DNA of 18,013 nt from Acidimicrobiales bacterium (GCA_030833305.1 JAURHL010000020.1:1-18013); one strand, 5' to 3'. Counted from the first letter of the stretch, positions 1 through 6,902 are shown. Numbers and translations: made by a program. Notes: generated from the sequence alone by a model not told the origin.

Positions 1-146
1 GAGCGGCCGCGACGGCGGCCGCGGCGGGCGCCGGCGCGCCGCCCGCGCGCTCGGCCAGGGCGATTAAAGCGGCCTCGCCCGCCGCAGCGACGGCGGCAGC
101 ATCGGCCGCCACTTTGGTGGGGTCGGCCGCTCATGACGGATCCTGA
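1..146. other. Extremely GC-rich alanine-coding low-complexity edge; possible partial CDS, strand undecided
   Basis: The first 130 bases are almost entirely G and C, with repeated GCGGCC-like blocks. Two readings are open to the window edge. On the plus strand, the frame starting at base 3 gives an alanine-rich C-terminal tail of about 47 residues, ending at TGA 144-146; it would overlap the end of the minus-strand surface-protein gene by 16 bp. On the minus strand, the frame directly after the surface-protein stop codon is also open and alanine-rich, with a possible GTG start around base 110. A third minus-strand reading starts at an ATGA overlap but is Arg/Gly-rich and unlikely. Composition alone keeps several frames open here, so I name no product. 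It may be the tail or start of a gene outside the window, or a non-coding GC-rich spacer. Confidence 0.3.
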
Positions 147-2077
147 TTCGTGACGGTCCGACGGACCTGACGGCGCGACAGGAGGAGCAAGGACGCGCCG
201 ATCAAGATGATCAACGCCATGGTCCGTGAGGATGGTTCGGGTTCCGATCCCGTGGAGGGGAGCGGAGCCGCCGTGGTTGTCGGTTGGGCGGCGGGGAGCG
301 TGGTGGCGCCGCTGAGCACGATCGTGCCCGGAACGGTGGTGGCCACGACACAGGGGTCCCCATTGACCGCGGCGGGGTTCACCCCAGTCTCGGGCGTCGA
401 GGCGTTCTCCGCTGGTTCCCGCGGAATGGTGATGCAGGTCTCGGCGATCGTCGTGGTGACGGGCACCGTCGTCGTCGTCACTTCTTGCTCGACGACGGTG
501 GTGGCGGTGACGGTTGTGGTCGTCGCGGGAGACGTCGTGGTGGTAACGGCGACGAACGTGACGCTGGCGTCCGTCGGAGAACTCGACAGTTCGCCGGCGT
601 GTGCGGTGGCGGTGTTCTTCACCGATCCGCTGGTCACGTCGTCGACGGTGATGGTGTAGTCGTGGGTGCAGGAGAAAGTGGCCGCGACGGCCAGGGTCTT
701 GTCGGGGGGTCCGCAGTCGAATGCGGCTCCGGCGTCGATGCGGTCGTCCGTAATCGTGAACTGGGTCGGCCCGATCGGTGTGTCGCCGACGTTGTCGATG
801 GTGTAGGTGTAGGTGATCACGTCACCCGAAGCGGAGTAGGTCGCGGGAGCGGCGCTCTTGGCGAGGTCGATGGCGGGTTGCGGATCCCGGGCGTTCGAGT
901 AGGTGCAGGTGATCATTTCGCCCTCTCGAAGATCGATGACCACGCTCGGTCCGTCGACGGTTTGTGATCCCCCGTTGGGGGCCAGCACCGTGCAGGCGAG
1001 ATTGGTGAGCGACCACAGCGAGGTCGACGACTCGGTGACGGTGTACGTCGTGAAGTCGACGATGCCGGCGAAGGTTTGCGCGGCGGGCGTGCTGTCGGGA
1101 TCGCCGATCGAGCCGTCATCGACCAAGTCGAACGACGCGAGCGGTGCGGGCGAGGCCGTGAAACCGAAAATCGCGGATCCTTTCACGCTGGCGTTCTTCT
1201 CGATGGTGATGGAGCCCGGCACCGTGACGGCGCTCGTCAACATCGAACGCTCCTCCCGACCCACGTTGCAGTTCAGGTTCGAACACTCGAGCTCCGTGAA
1301 GTACATGTGGTAGCTGGCGCCGTTCACGGCACCGGCCGCCTGCCCGATGCCCCAGTCGACCTGGGAGGCGATGTGGCCACCCCAGGCCAACACGGCGGAC
1401 GTAGCCGACGCCGTGAACAACACCCGCATCGAAATGGTGCTGGTGGTGGCGAGAGTTCCCGTCATGGAATAGGCCGTGGGGTTCGAAGCGATGACGCAGG
1501 TCGCACCCACGCACAGATCACCCGAGTTGGCGACCGTCGCACCCGCGACGATGAACGTGCCGCCCCACAACGAGATGTTTCCCGCCGCCTGAGGTATGCC
1601 GAGGCTGCCGTTCGACGGAATGCTCAGAGTGACGGGACTGCCGCTGCAGGCCGATCCGGCACAGGGGTCGGCGGTCGTTTCGGTGCGGTCGAACGAAGTG
1701 ATGTAGTCGAGGGTCTTGCGACCATCGGAACTCGACTTCCAGGAGATGGTGACCGCGTAGGTCGCCCCGACACTGAGGCCGTCGATCACCGAGCGATACG
1801 GAACGGATTCACCTTCGGTGTAGTCCGAGTTGGATGAGTTCAGGTTTCCGGTCTGCCAGTTCGCGGCGTGTGACGTGTCACACGTGGTGCCGTCGTTGGC
1901 GCACTGCTCGAGATCGGCCGAGGGTCCGCTCGCGGCCGCGGCTCGGTCGCCGACGACAGTGGTCCACACGGTCGCGAGCATGGAGAGCAACAACACCGTG
2001 AACAATGCGCTTCGCCGACTGGTGTTCGACCGATGCCAGAAGGCTCCTCGATCGTTCGTGGTTGTTGTCGTTTCCAT
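131..2077 (-). CDS. LPxTG-anchored surface protein with prealbumin-like and DUF11-type domains
   Basis: A 648-residue exported, cell-wall-attached protein of unknown ligand. Residues 1-48 form a signal peptide with a basic start (RR at 21-22), a hydrophobic core and an Ala-rich cleavage region. Residues 52-285 are a Cys-containing module (C59, C66, C139, C144, C189, C194, C265, C270) with several paired cysteines; I do not recognise it as a named enzyme fold. Residues 287-397 resemble a prealbumin/SpaA-like beta domain, and 401-510 a DUF11-type repeat (IDLAKSAAPATYSASGDVIT). A Thr-rich stalk covers about 511-605. LPSTG at 606-610, a hydrophobic helix (about 619-634) and a basic tail (RRQVRR) form a sortase sorting signal. 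No sortase gene lies in the window. The ATG start has a strong ribosome binding site, GGGAGGGA at 2088-2081. It diverges from the LuxR-type response regulator. Adhesion or structural roles are only inference. Confidence 0.85.
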   Translation of the reverse strand: METTTTTNDRGAFWHRSNTSRRSALFTVLLLSMLATVWTTVVGDRAAAASGPSADLEQCANDGTTCDTSHAANWQTGNLNSSNSDYTEGESVPYRSVIDGLSVGATYAVTISWKSSSDGRKTLDYITSFDRTETTADPCAGSACSGSPVTLSIPSNGSLGIPQAAGNISLWGGTFIVAGATVANSGDLCVGATCVIASNPTAYSMTGTLATTSTISMRVLFTASATSAVLAWGGHIASQVDWGIGQAAGAVNGASYHMYFTELECSNLNCNVGREERSMLTSAVTVPGSITIEKNASVKGSAIFGFTASPAPLASFDLVDDGSIGDPDSTPAAQTFAGIVDFTTYTVTESSTSLWSLTNLACTVLAPNGGSQTVDGPSVVIDLREGEMITCTYSNARDPQPAIDLAKSAAPATYSASGDVITYTYTIDNVGDTPIGPTQFTITDDRIDAGAAFDCGPPDKTLAVAATFSCTHDYTITVDDVTSGSVKNTATAHAGELSSSPTDASVTFVAVTTTTSPATTTTVTATTVVEQEVTTTTVPVTTTIAETCITIPREPAENASTPETGVNPAAVNGDPCVVATTVPGTIVLSGATTLPAAQPTTTAAPLPSTGSEPEPSSRTMALIILIGASLLLLSRRQVRRTVTNQDPS

Positions 2078-2106
2078 GCGTCCCTCCCGTGGTCGATGTG
2101 GGGCGC

Positions 2107-2135
2107 AAGGTAATGAGCGTTCGTGATGTCGTAAA
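2107..2135 (-). promoter_or_regulatory. Putative promoter of the LPxTG surface-protein gene
   Basis: On the minus strand, TTTACG (2135-2130) and TACCTT (2112-2107) are separated by exactly 17 bp, resembling -35 and -10 boxes of a housekeeping sigma promoter (4/6 matches to TTGACA; TAnnnT in the -10). The leader to the ATG at 2077 would be about 23 nt and contains the strong ribosome binding site. Confidence 0.45.
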
Positions 2136-2136
2136 T

Positions 2137-2240
2137 GAACAAATGTCCGTTCGGCTATTTACGCTCAACACGATGACATGAATAACCGTAAAGTGACGTC
2201 GACCAAACGGAATCATGACGAAACTGAATTGCATTTGTTC
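2137..2240. repeat. Separated 9-bp inverted repeat GAACAAATG / CATTTGTTC in the divergent regulatory region
   Basis: GAACAAATG occurs at 2137-2145 and its exact reverse complement CATTTGTTC at 2232-2240. The half-sites lie almost equally far from the two divergent start codons (about 60 bp from 2077 and 66 bp from 2306). The left copy sits directly upstream of the putative -35 box of the surface-protein promoter. The arrangement suggests one regulator binding both sides, possibly the response regulator encoded on the right. Chance occurrence is possible for a 9-mer pair. Confidence 0.35.
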
Positions 2241-2270
2241 GACGTCGGCTGTGAGATCGAGTGATACAGC

Positions 2271-2286
2271 GAATGCCCGGGCATTC
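2271..2286. promoter_or_regulatory. Perfect 16-bp palindrome upstream of the response-regulator start
   Basis: GAATGCCCGGGCATTC is a perfect palindrome with no spacer, ending 19 bp before the ATG at 2306. It lies in the probable 5' leader or just downstream of the promoter. This position suits an operator for autoregulation by a dimeric regulator, or an RNA hairpin close to the ribosome binding site (GAAAGG at 2293-2298). Confidence 0.4.
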
Positions 2287-2305
2287 CCGAACGAAAGGCG
2301 GTTCA

Positions 2306-3004
2306 ATGTCAACGAGAGAGAAAGAGTCGATCACGACTGTCGACACCGGAAAGGTCCGGGTCCTCATCTGTGACGACCATGCGATCGTTCGCGACGCTCT
2401 GGCGACCGTGATCGATTCGTCGCCGAGTTTTCGGGTGACGGCCCAAACCGAGGGCTTCGACGACACCATCGCGACACTGGCCGAGATCGACGTGGACGTG
2501 GTGGTGTTGGACATCCGCCTGAAGGGGAGCAGTGGGCTGGAACTGGCGCGCCGACTCCGAGCCGACGCACCGAGCGTCCGAATCCTGCTTCTCACCGGAT
2601 ACCTCAGTGACGAGATCCTGCTCGAGGCGGAGGCGATCGGTGTGGACGGCATCATGGACAAGTCGTCGGAGCCCGAACTCATCCTCGAACGACTCACCGC
2701 GGTGGTCACCGGGGCGCGCCGCACCGGTTACATGGTGCCGATCGACGTGAAGCGTCGCCTCGACGAACGTGGTGTGCTCGCGTTGTTGTCGCTCAGTCGG
2801 ACCGACCTCGAGATCCTCGAGCTCCTGGGACAGGGCATGACCGACAAGCAGATCAGTCAGCGCGTCTTCTTGGGAGCACAGACGGTCCGCAACCGCGTGT
2901 CGCGGATGTTGACCGTGTTGGGTCGCGAGAATCGCACGCAGTTGGCACTGCTGTTCAGCGGGCTCGACGAGTCGGCGCGCTCACTGATCTTCGCCGGTCG
3001 CTGA
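2306..3004 (+). CDS. NarL/FixJ-family response regulator (REC plus LuxR-type HTH)
   Basis: A 232-residue DNA-binding response regulator. The receiver domain (about 17-135) has the acidic pair D23-D24, phosphoacceptor D69 (VVLDIRL), switch T97 (LLLTGY) and K119 (MDKSS). The output domain (about 160-225) is a LuxR-type helix-turn-helix (LSRTDLEILELLGQGMTDKQ, then TVRNRVSRML). I chose the ATG at 2306, preceded by GAAAGG at 7-nt spacing, rather than an in-frame start 45 bp upstream that lies across the palindrome. The gene is divergent from the LPxTG protein. It converges with the HPt gene and their 3' ends overlap by 24 bp. The context suggests that it is the output of the kinase-receiver-HPt relay encoded opposite, and that it may control the divergent surface protein. 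Both links are inferred. Confidence 0.9.
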   Translation: MSTREKESITTVDTGKVRVLICDDHAIVRDALATVIDSSPSFRVTAQTEGFDDTIATLAEIDVDVVVLDIRLKGSSGLELARRLRADAPSVRILLLTGYLSDEILLEAEAIGVDGIMDKSSEPELILERLTAVVTGARRTGYMVPIDVKRRLDERGVLALLSLSRTDLEILELLGQGMTDKQISQRVFLGAQTVRNRVSRMLTVLGRENRTQLALLFSGLDESARSLIFAGR

Positions 3005-3331
3005 CGGGCCGGGATGCCGTTCCACGGCGTCCCGCAGGGACACCAGACGGTCGGCGATGACCGCGGCATCCGAACGGTCATCGCCGACCCGAGCGACCTC
3101 GTCCACCGACACCACCAACGCGCGCAAGTCGTTCAATCGATACACGCCCACGATCCCGACCAATTGGTGGGTCGTCGCGCGGAGCGACGCCCAATCCGTC
3201 GACTGGCCGTGGGCGATTCGACGGCAGAGTTCGGCGGCGGAGGCCACCATCGACGTCACTTCGGCGCGTCGGGTGAGCCACACGTGAGACAACGCGCGAC
3301 GTAGGTCGTCGCCACTCGGTCGGTCAGTCAT
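2981..3331 (-). CDS. HPt-domain histidine phosphotransfer protein
   Basis: A 116-residue, mostly helical protein. Residues around 50-69 (ATTHQLVGIVGVYRLNDL) match the HPt signature, with H55 as the probable phosphorylated histidine followed by the usual small-residue turn (here VG rather than KG). HPt proteins shuttle phosphate between receiver aspartates. The ATG at 3331 overlaps the end of the upstream receiver gene by 8 nt (ATGACTGA), indicating translational coupling. A longer in-frame extension exists upstream but has Arg/Ser/Pro-rich composition typical of a shadow frame. The last 24 bp overlap the 3' end of the convergent LuxR-type regulator. Partner choice (receiver at 3324-3701 and regulator at 2306-3004) is inferred from position. 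The family call rests on one motif and the context, so it is less certain than its neighbours. Confidence 0.75.
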   Translation of the reverse strand: MTDRPSGDDLRRALSHVWLTRRAEVTSMVASAAELCRRIAHGQSTDWASLRATTHQLVGIVGVYRLNDLRALVVSVDEVARVGDDRSDAAVIADRLVSLRDAVERHPGPSATGEDQ

Positions 3332-3701
3332 CGAGGGTTCCGGCGATGCGCTCGGCGATCTCGAGAGGGTCGAAGGGTTTGGTGAGCACATCCTTCGCTC
3401 CGAGTTCCAGGAGGCGTTGCACTTCGGTGGGTTGGGCCTTGGCCGTGAGAAAGACGATCGGAGTGTCCCGAGTGGCATCGAGTTCGCGCAGAGCGGCGAA
3501 GGTCTCGGTGCCGTCCATACCCGGCATCATCACGTCCAGCAACACCAGGTCGACCCGATGTTGCTCGGCGAGAAGGAGGGCCTCCTCTCCGCTGGCCGCC
3601 GCCACGACGTCGAAACGTCCACCGTGCTCGAGGGCGATGGTGGCGATGATCCGGATGTCGTCGTTGTCCTCGACGAGCAGGATCGTGCGGGTCCCGGTCA
3701 C
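3324..3701 (-). CDS. Stand-alone receiver-domain response regulator (CheY/Spo0F-like)
   Basis: A 125-residue single receiver domain with no output domain. The residues needed for phosphorylation are present: E11-D12, D56 (LVLLDVMMPGMDG), T86 (VFLTAK) and K108 (LTKPFD). The gene starts with GTG at 3701, inside a GTGA overlap with the stop codon of the histidine kinase gene, and its own end overlaps the HPt start by 8 nt. A receiver with no output domain sitting between a kinase and an HPt protein fits the intermediate phosphocarrier of a multistep phosphorelay, like Spo0F in Bacillus sporulation. It could also act through protein-protein contacts, as CheY does. Confidence 0.9.
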   Translation of the reverse strand: MTGTRTILLVEDNDDIRIIATIALEHGGRFDVVAAASGEEALLLAEQHRVDLVLLDVMMPGMDGTETFAALRELDATRDTPIVFLTAKAQPTEVQRLLELGAKDVLTKPFDPLEIAERIAGTLDD

Positions 3702-5695
3702 GACACGATCGCTTTCGTCGCCTCGGATTCGAGCGGGGTGGAATTGAAGGGGTGAGGGTCGCGAATGGGAATCCTGAAGCGGAAGATCGCGCCGTGTTCG
3801 ACCCCGCGTTCGGCCCAGATGGTTCCTCCGTGAGCCTCGACGATCTCCTTGCAGATCGCCAATCCGAGCCCGGAACCCGAACTGGGGCCGGCATCGGTCA
3901 TGTCGACCTGATGGAACGGCTCGAAGATGGCGTCGATGTGGGAGGCCGGGATGCCGTGCCCCTCGTCGCGAATCGTGACCGTCATGTGGGTGTCGTCCTT
4001 CTCGGCGACTATGTGGATGGATGAATCGGGTTCGCTGAATTTGATGGCGTTCTGGATGAGGTTGGTGAGAACTTGCAGGATCCGATCACGATCGACGAGC
4101 ACCGACGCGGGCGGCGCGTCGCACTCGATGTCGATCGAACGCACCTCGGCGATGGGTTGCATCACGGTGACCGCGTCGGACATCAGCACGTTCAACGGAG
4201 TGGACGTGAGGTTCAGTGTGCGTCGACCGGACTCGATGCGCTCCACGTCCAGTAGATCGTTGATGAGCCGCATCAGACGCTCGCTGCTGTCGACGGCGAT
4301 AGAGATCATGCGTTGGGCCTCGGGGCTCACCTGCCCCATGAGGCCGCCATCGATGAGACCGAGCGATCCCCTGATGGATGTCAGCGGCGTGCGGATCTCG
4401 TGACTGACCACCGAGACGATACGGTCCTTCATGCGCGCCAAGCGCGCACGGTCGGTGACGTCGTGGAACACCAGCACGAAACCGGCATCGGGCCCGTCCA
4501 GGGCTCGCACCGCGAGTTCGATGACCCGCTCGTCGGAGTCGATGTCGAGGGTGAGTTCGTGCATCGATCGATCCGACTGATGGAGCGCGTCGAGCGTCGG
4601 GCAGTCGCCCGGGCACGTCGGATCGCGGTGGAAGAGATCATGAAGTTTCCCCGGGGTGGGGGCTCTGGAGGGGATGGAGAGAATCTCGCGGGCCGCCGAG
4701 TTGCACAACACGACGCGATCCTCGGTGTCGACGGCGACGATGCCGTCGGCGGCCACTCCGATGATTCGATCGTTCAGCAGTTGCTGCCGCAGGAGTTCCC
4801 GCTCGCGGACGTCGAGGCTGTCGGAGAGATCACTGTTGAGCGTTGTCGTGTTCTTCTTGTAACTCTGGATGTGTCCGATGAGCAGCAACACCATGACGGT
4901 GATGATGATGAGAGACATGATCTGTTGCGGGTCGTCGCGCACGTCGAAGATCTGCAGGATGCAGATGACTCCGAGGGGGAGATACGTGAGTGACCAGGTG
5001 TCGCTGGCGATGTTGGTCGGTCGAATCGTCAAACTCTCGGCGGTCACGAGTGTCGGTGCGATGGCGACCAGTAGGGGTCCGGCCACGGAGCCGACGGTCG
5101 TCCACGAGACGAACCGATACGTTCCGAGAAGGCTCTCGATCGCGTAGGCCATGTCGGAGGCCACGAAGAAGATGACCCCGAGGGCGACCAGTCGGGTGGG
5201 GGTCCCTTTCAGGCGACTGGCGAAGGCTCCGAGGGTGAGCACCGACGACAGGAGGAGGAAGTCGATGGCGAGGTGTGCGATGGTGATCGCGATCTCGGTC
5301 CTCGTCGCACCATCGAAAGAGAAAGTCGCTTCGGTGGCGGTGTGCCAGATCACACCGACGACGCCGGTGGCGATGATGGCGGCGCTGTAGCGCAACGACG
5401 GCGACATCGTTCGGGATCGGAGACGGACGGTGGCGGCGGCGAAAATCGCGCTGAAGAACATGCCGGGCAACACGAACGCGGACGACCACAGTGGTTGTCC
5501 CGGGCCGTCGTTGACGACCATGTTGACGAAGGTCGCGATGCGACCGAGGGTGATCCAGCCGATGGCGAGGGCGATCCGCCTCGAGGGTGGGGCATTCTTC
5601 GCGTGAAAGCGGTTCGAGAGCTTCCAGAAGGAGGCGCCCGCGAGTGACGTGGTGACGATCTGCAGAATCGCCACGGTGCCCTCGGCGTTCGTCAT
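3698..5695 (-). CDS. Membrane-bound PAS sensor histidine kinase
   Basis: A 665-residue sensor kinase. About nine hydrophobic segments fill residues 6-279 (for example 41-61, 69-90, 101-120, 135-159, 169-190, 198-217, 257-279), a polytopic sensor region I cannot assign to a named family. A linker helix (280-305) leads to a PAS-like domain (about 306-415) containing the unusual C361-P-G-D-C365 motif. The HisKA domain carries H432 in SHEIRTPLTSIRG. The HATPase domain has the N box (NLIQNAIKFSE, N549), G1 (DEGHGIP, 577-583) and G2 (GSGLGLAICK, 607-616). No receiver is fused; the next two genes supply a receiver and an HPt as separate proteins. The ATG at 5695 is preceded by GAGGGGGG with a 3-nt gap. 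A TATCCT -10-like box lies at 5726-5721. The stimulus is unknown. Confidence 0.93.
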   Translation of the reverse strand: MTNAEGTVAILQIVTTSLAGASFWKLSNRFHAKNAPPSRRIALAIGWITLGRIATFVNMVVNDGPGQPLWSSAFVLPGMFFSAIFAAATVRLRSRTMSPSLRYSAAIIATGVVGVIWHTATEATFSFDGATRTEIAITIAHLAIDFLLLSSVLTLGAFASRLKGTPTRLVALGVIFFVASDMAYAIESLLGTYRFVSWTTVGSVAGPLLVAIAPTLVTAESLTIRPTNIASDTWSLTYLPLGVICILQIFDVRDDPQQIMSLIIITVMVLLLIGHIQSYKKNTTTLNSDLSDSLDVRERELLRQQLLNDRIIGVAADGIVAVDTEDRVVLCNSAAREILSIPSRAPTPGKLHDLFHRDPTCPGDCPTLDALHQSDRSMHELTLDIDSDERVIELAVRALDGPDAGFVLVFHDVTDRARLARMKDRIVSVVSHEIRTPLTSIRGSLGLIDGGLMGQVSPEAQRMISIAVDSSERLMRLINDLLDVERIESGRRTLNLTSTPLNVLMSDAVTVMQPIAEVRSIDIECDAPPASVLVDRDRILQVLTNLIQNAIKFSEPDSSIHIVAEKDDTHMTVTIRDEGHGIPASHIDAIFEPFHQVDMTDAGPSSGSGLGLAICKEIVEAHGGTIWAERGVEHGAIFRFRIPIRDPHPFNSTPLESEATKAIVS

Positions 5696-5715
5696 GTTCC
5701 CCCCTCGTTGCGGTG

Positions 5716-5755
5716 GCGTCAGGATAAATGAACCGAATGCGTCAGGAGGCTGACG
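5716..5755. promoter_or_regulatory. Direct repeats and dyad at the histidine-kinase operon promoter
   Basis: GCGTCAGGA occurs twice as a direct repeat (5716-5724 and 5739-5747), 23 bp apart or about two helical turns. The second copy is also part of a dyad, CGTCAG-GAGG-CTGACG (5740-5755). On the minus strand a TATCCT box (5726-5721) lies between them about 26 nt before the kinase ATG, so the dyad would cover the -35 region. This looks like an operator, but no regulator is known. The rest of 5696-5865 shows nothing further. Confidence 0.35.
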
Positions 5756-5865
5756 GAGACGCGCGAAACCGCGGAACGTCTCACATCGGTAGAAATGTCA
5801 TCACATCGCCGTCTCGGCACGCCGCCATTCTCACGAGCGCCGTGGGCAGGCGCGCGTCGGTCGGG

Positions 5866-6333
5866 TCAAGAACGCCGCAAGGTGACGACCGGGATCACCC
5901 GTGACGCCGCGTCGGCCTTGATTTGGTATTCGTCGTAACTGGGCCAGATGGCGCACATGATCTTCCACAACCGCGAGCGTCGTTCGGCATCGGCGACCGG
6001 GTCGACCGTGGTCGCGGTGCACCACGATGTGTCCGCTCCGATCTGAATCCAGACCGCGGGTTCGGCGACGAGGTTCTCGAACCACAAGGGATTCTCGGGT
6101 GCCCCACCCTTGGACGCGATCAGGATCACGTCGTCGGTGGCGGGGTCGATGCCGTAAATGAGCGCGCTGCGCTGCCAAACACCCGAACGGCGCCCCTTGG
6201 TGGTGAGCAACATGCACGGGACGCCGTTCCAGTCGTGTCCATCGACGCCGTTCGTCGTGACGTAGCGCCGGATGTGATCGCGAACCCATTCGGTGGGGCT
6301 GTCGTTGATGGGAGAGGGCGCGGGGCGGGACAT
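5866..6333 (-). CDS. F420-type deazaflavin-dependent nitroreductase-family protein (Ddn-like)
   Basis: A 155-residue split-barrel protein of the deazaflavin-dependent nitroreductase family (Ddn, formerly DUF385). These enzymes use reduced coenzyme F420 to reduce quinones, nitro compounds or other electron acceptors, often near the membrane. Family signatures seen are LLTTKGRRSG (42-51) followed by RSALIYG, ASKGGAPENPLWFENL (73-88) and the late YDEYQ (133-137). The length is normal. The physiological substrate cannot be deduced. I start it at ATG 6333, where MSRPAP begins; no Shine-Dalgarno sequence is visible, but TACGCT lies exactly 6 nt before the ATG, as expected for a leaderless transcript. 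It follows the thioesterase gene by 26 bp and could also be cotranscribed with it. The ortholog subgroup is uncertain. Confidence 0.85.
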   Translation of the reverse strand: MSRPAPSPINDSPTEWVRDHIRRYVTTNGVDGHDWNGVPCMLLTTKGRRSGVWQRSALIYGIDPATDDVILIASKGGAPENPLWFENLVAEPAVWIQIGADTSWCTATTVDPVADAERRSRLWKIMCAIWPSYDEYQIKADAASRVIPVVTLRRS

Positions 6334-6339
6334 GGTGCG

Positions 6340-6345
6340 AGCGTA
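6340..6345 (-). promoter_or_regulatory. Leaderless -10 box (TACGCT) for the F420-type reductase gene
   Basis: TACGCT, a TAnnnT match, is followed by 6 nt and then ATG at 6333, placing the transcription start at or next to the start codon. No convincing -35 box is visible. It lies just after the thioesterase stop codon. Confidence 0.4.
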
Positions 6346-6359
6346 ACCCGACACCGGCG

Positions 6360-6785
6360 TCAGTCGGGTGCCGGTGCCATGTCGAGCAACCAACGGGGCA
6401 TCCGGATCGGGCGACCCTCGGCGTTGACACAACCGTGCATCGTGCGGGCGGTCGCATGGATCTCGTCGTCGATGGTCACGAGGTACGACATCGAGAACGA
6501 GGCCCGCGACGCGGCGGAGACCATCAGGTGGACCGTGACGACGTCATCGAATCGCAGGGGCTTGCGGTACGTCACGTGCGCCTCGAGCACCGCGTAGTCG
6601 ACACCGTCGTCGCGCAGGCTGGAGTACGGGTGTCCGACGTGGCGGAGGTAGGCGACACGGGCCTCCTCGAGATAGGGCAGGTAGCGACTGTGATGGACGA
6701 TCCCCATGGCGTCGGTCTCGGAGAAGCGCACCCGAATCCGGTGGCTGAACGGGAAGTCGCTCGGTGAGGTGGAAGGCTCCGGCAT
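6360..6785 (-). CDS. Acyl-CoA thioesterase, hotdog fold (4HBT/YbgC family)
   Basis: A 141-residue thioesterase that probably hydrolyses an acyl- or aroyl-CoA thioester. The signature RVRFSETDAMGIVHHSRYL (18-36) contains the family aspartate D25 and the following Met-Gly-Ile-Val-His run. The core hotdog strand YAVLEAHVTYRKPLRFDD (64-81) follows. I use the ATG at 6785 because it puts the hotdog start at the usual distance. Longer in-frame sequence upstream overlaps the cold-shock promoter and gene on the other strand and does not look coding. A TAnnnT box (TACGGT) lies 15 nt before the ATG. The next gene downstream is the F420-type reductase, 26 bp away. Substrate is not predictable; YbgC-like proteins act on short-chain, long-chain or hydroxybenzoyl-CoA substrates. 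Confidence 0.85.
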   Translation of the reverse strand: MPEPSTSPSDFPFSHRIRVRFSETDAMGIVHHSRYLPYLEEARVAYLRHVGHPYSSLRDDGVDYAVLEAHVTYRKPLRFDDVVTVHLMVSAASRASFSMSYLVTIDDEIHATARTMHGCVNAEGRPIRMPRWLLDMAPAPD

Positions 6786-6837
6786 GTGGCGCACGCGAGA
6801 ACCGTATCGCTCCCGCTCCGACGGGGGAATTCCGGTG

Positions 6838-6866
6838 TGTACAGCCCGAAATTCTTCGCATAGTGT
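6838..6866 (+). promoter_or_regulatory. Putative promoter of the cold-shock gene
   Basis: TGTACA (6838-6843) and TAGTGT (6861-6866) are separated by 17 bp and resemble -35 and -10 elements. The 5' leader before ATG 6903 would be about 30 nt and ends in a GAGAGAG-type ribosome binding site. The leader is short compared with the long cold-sensing leader of Escherichia coli cspA. Confidence 0.4.
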
Positions 6867-6902
6867 TTTCCCGTCGGGCACGTCGTCCGGCTCGAGAGAG
6901 AA

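Noticed and set aside
207..967. Plus-strand open frames of 150 and 227 residues opposite the LPxTG gene
   Set aside because: They mirror the Thr-rich stalk and DUF11 coding sequence; one is Val/Thr repeats, the other Arg/Gly-rich. Neither has a domain.
3332..3478. Longer HPt protein starting at 3478
   Set aside because: The added 49 residues are Arg/Ser/Pro-rich, unlike the rest, and would lie entirely inside the receiver gene. The ATG at 3331 gives a normal HPt length.
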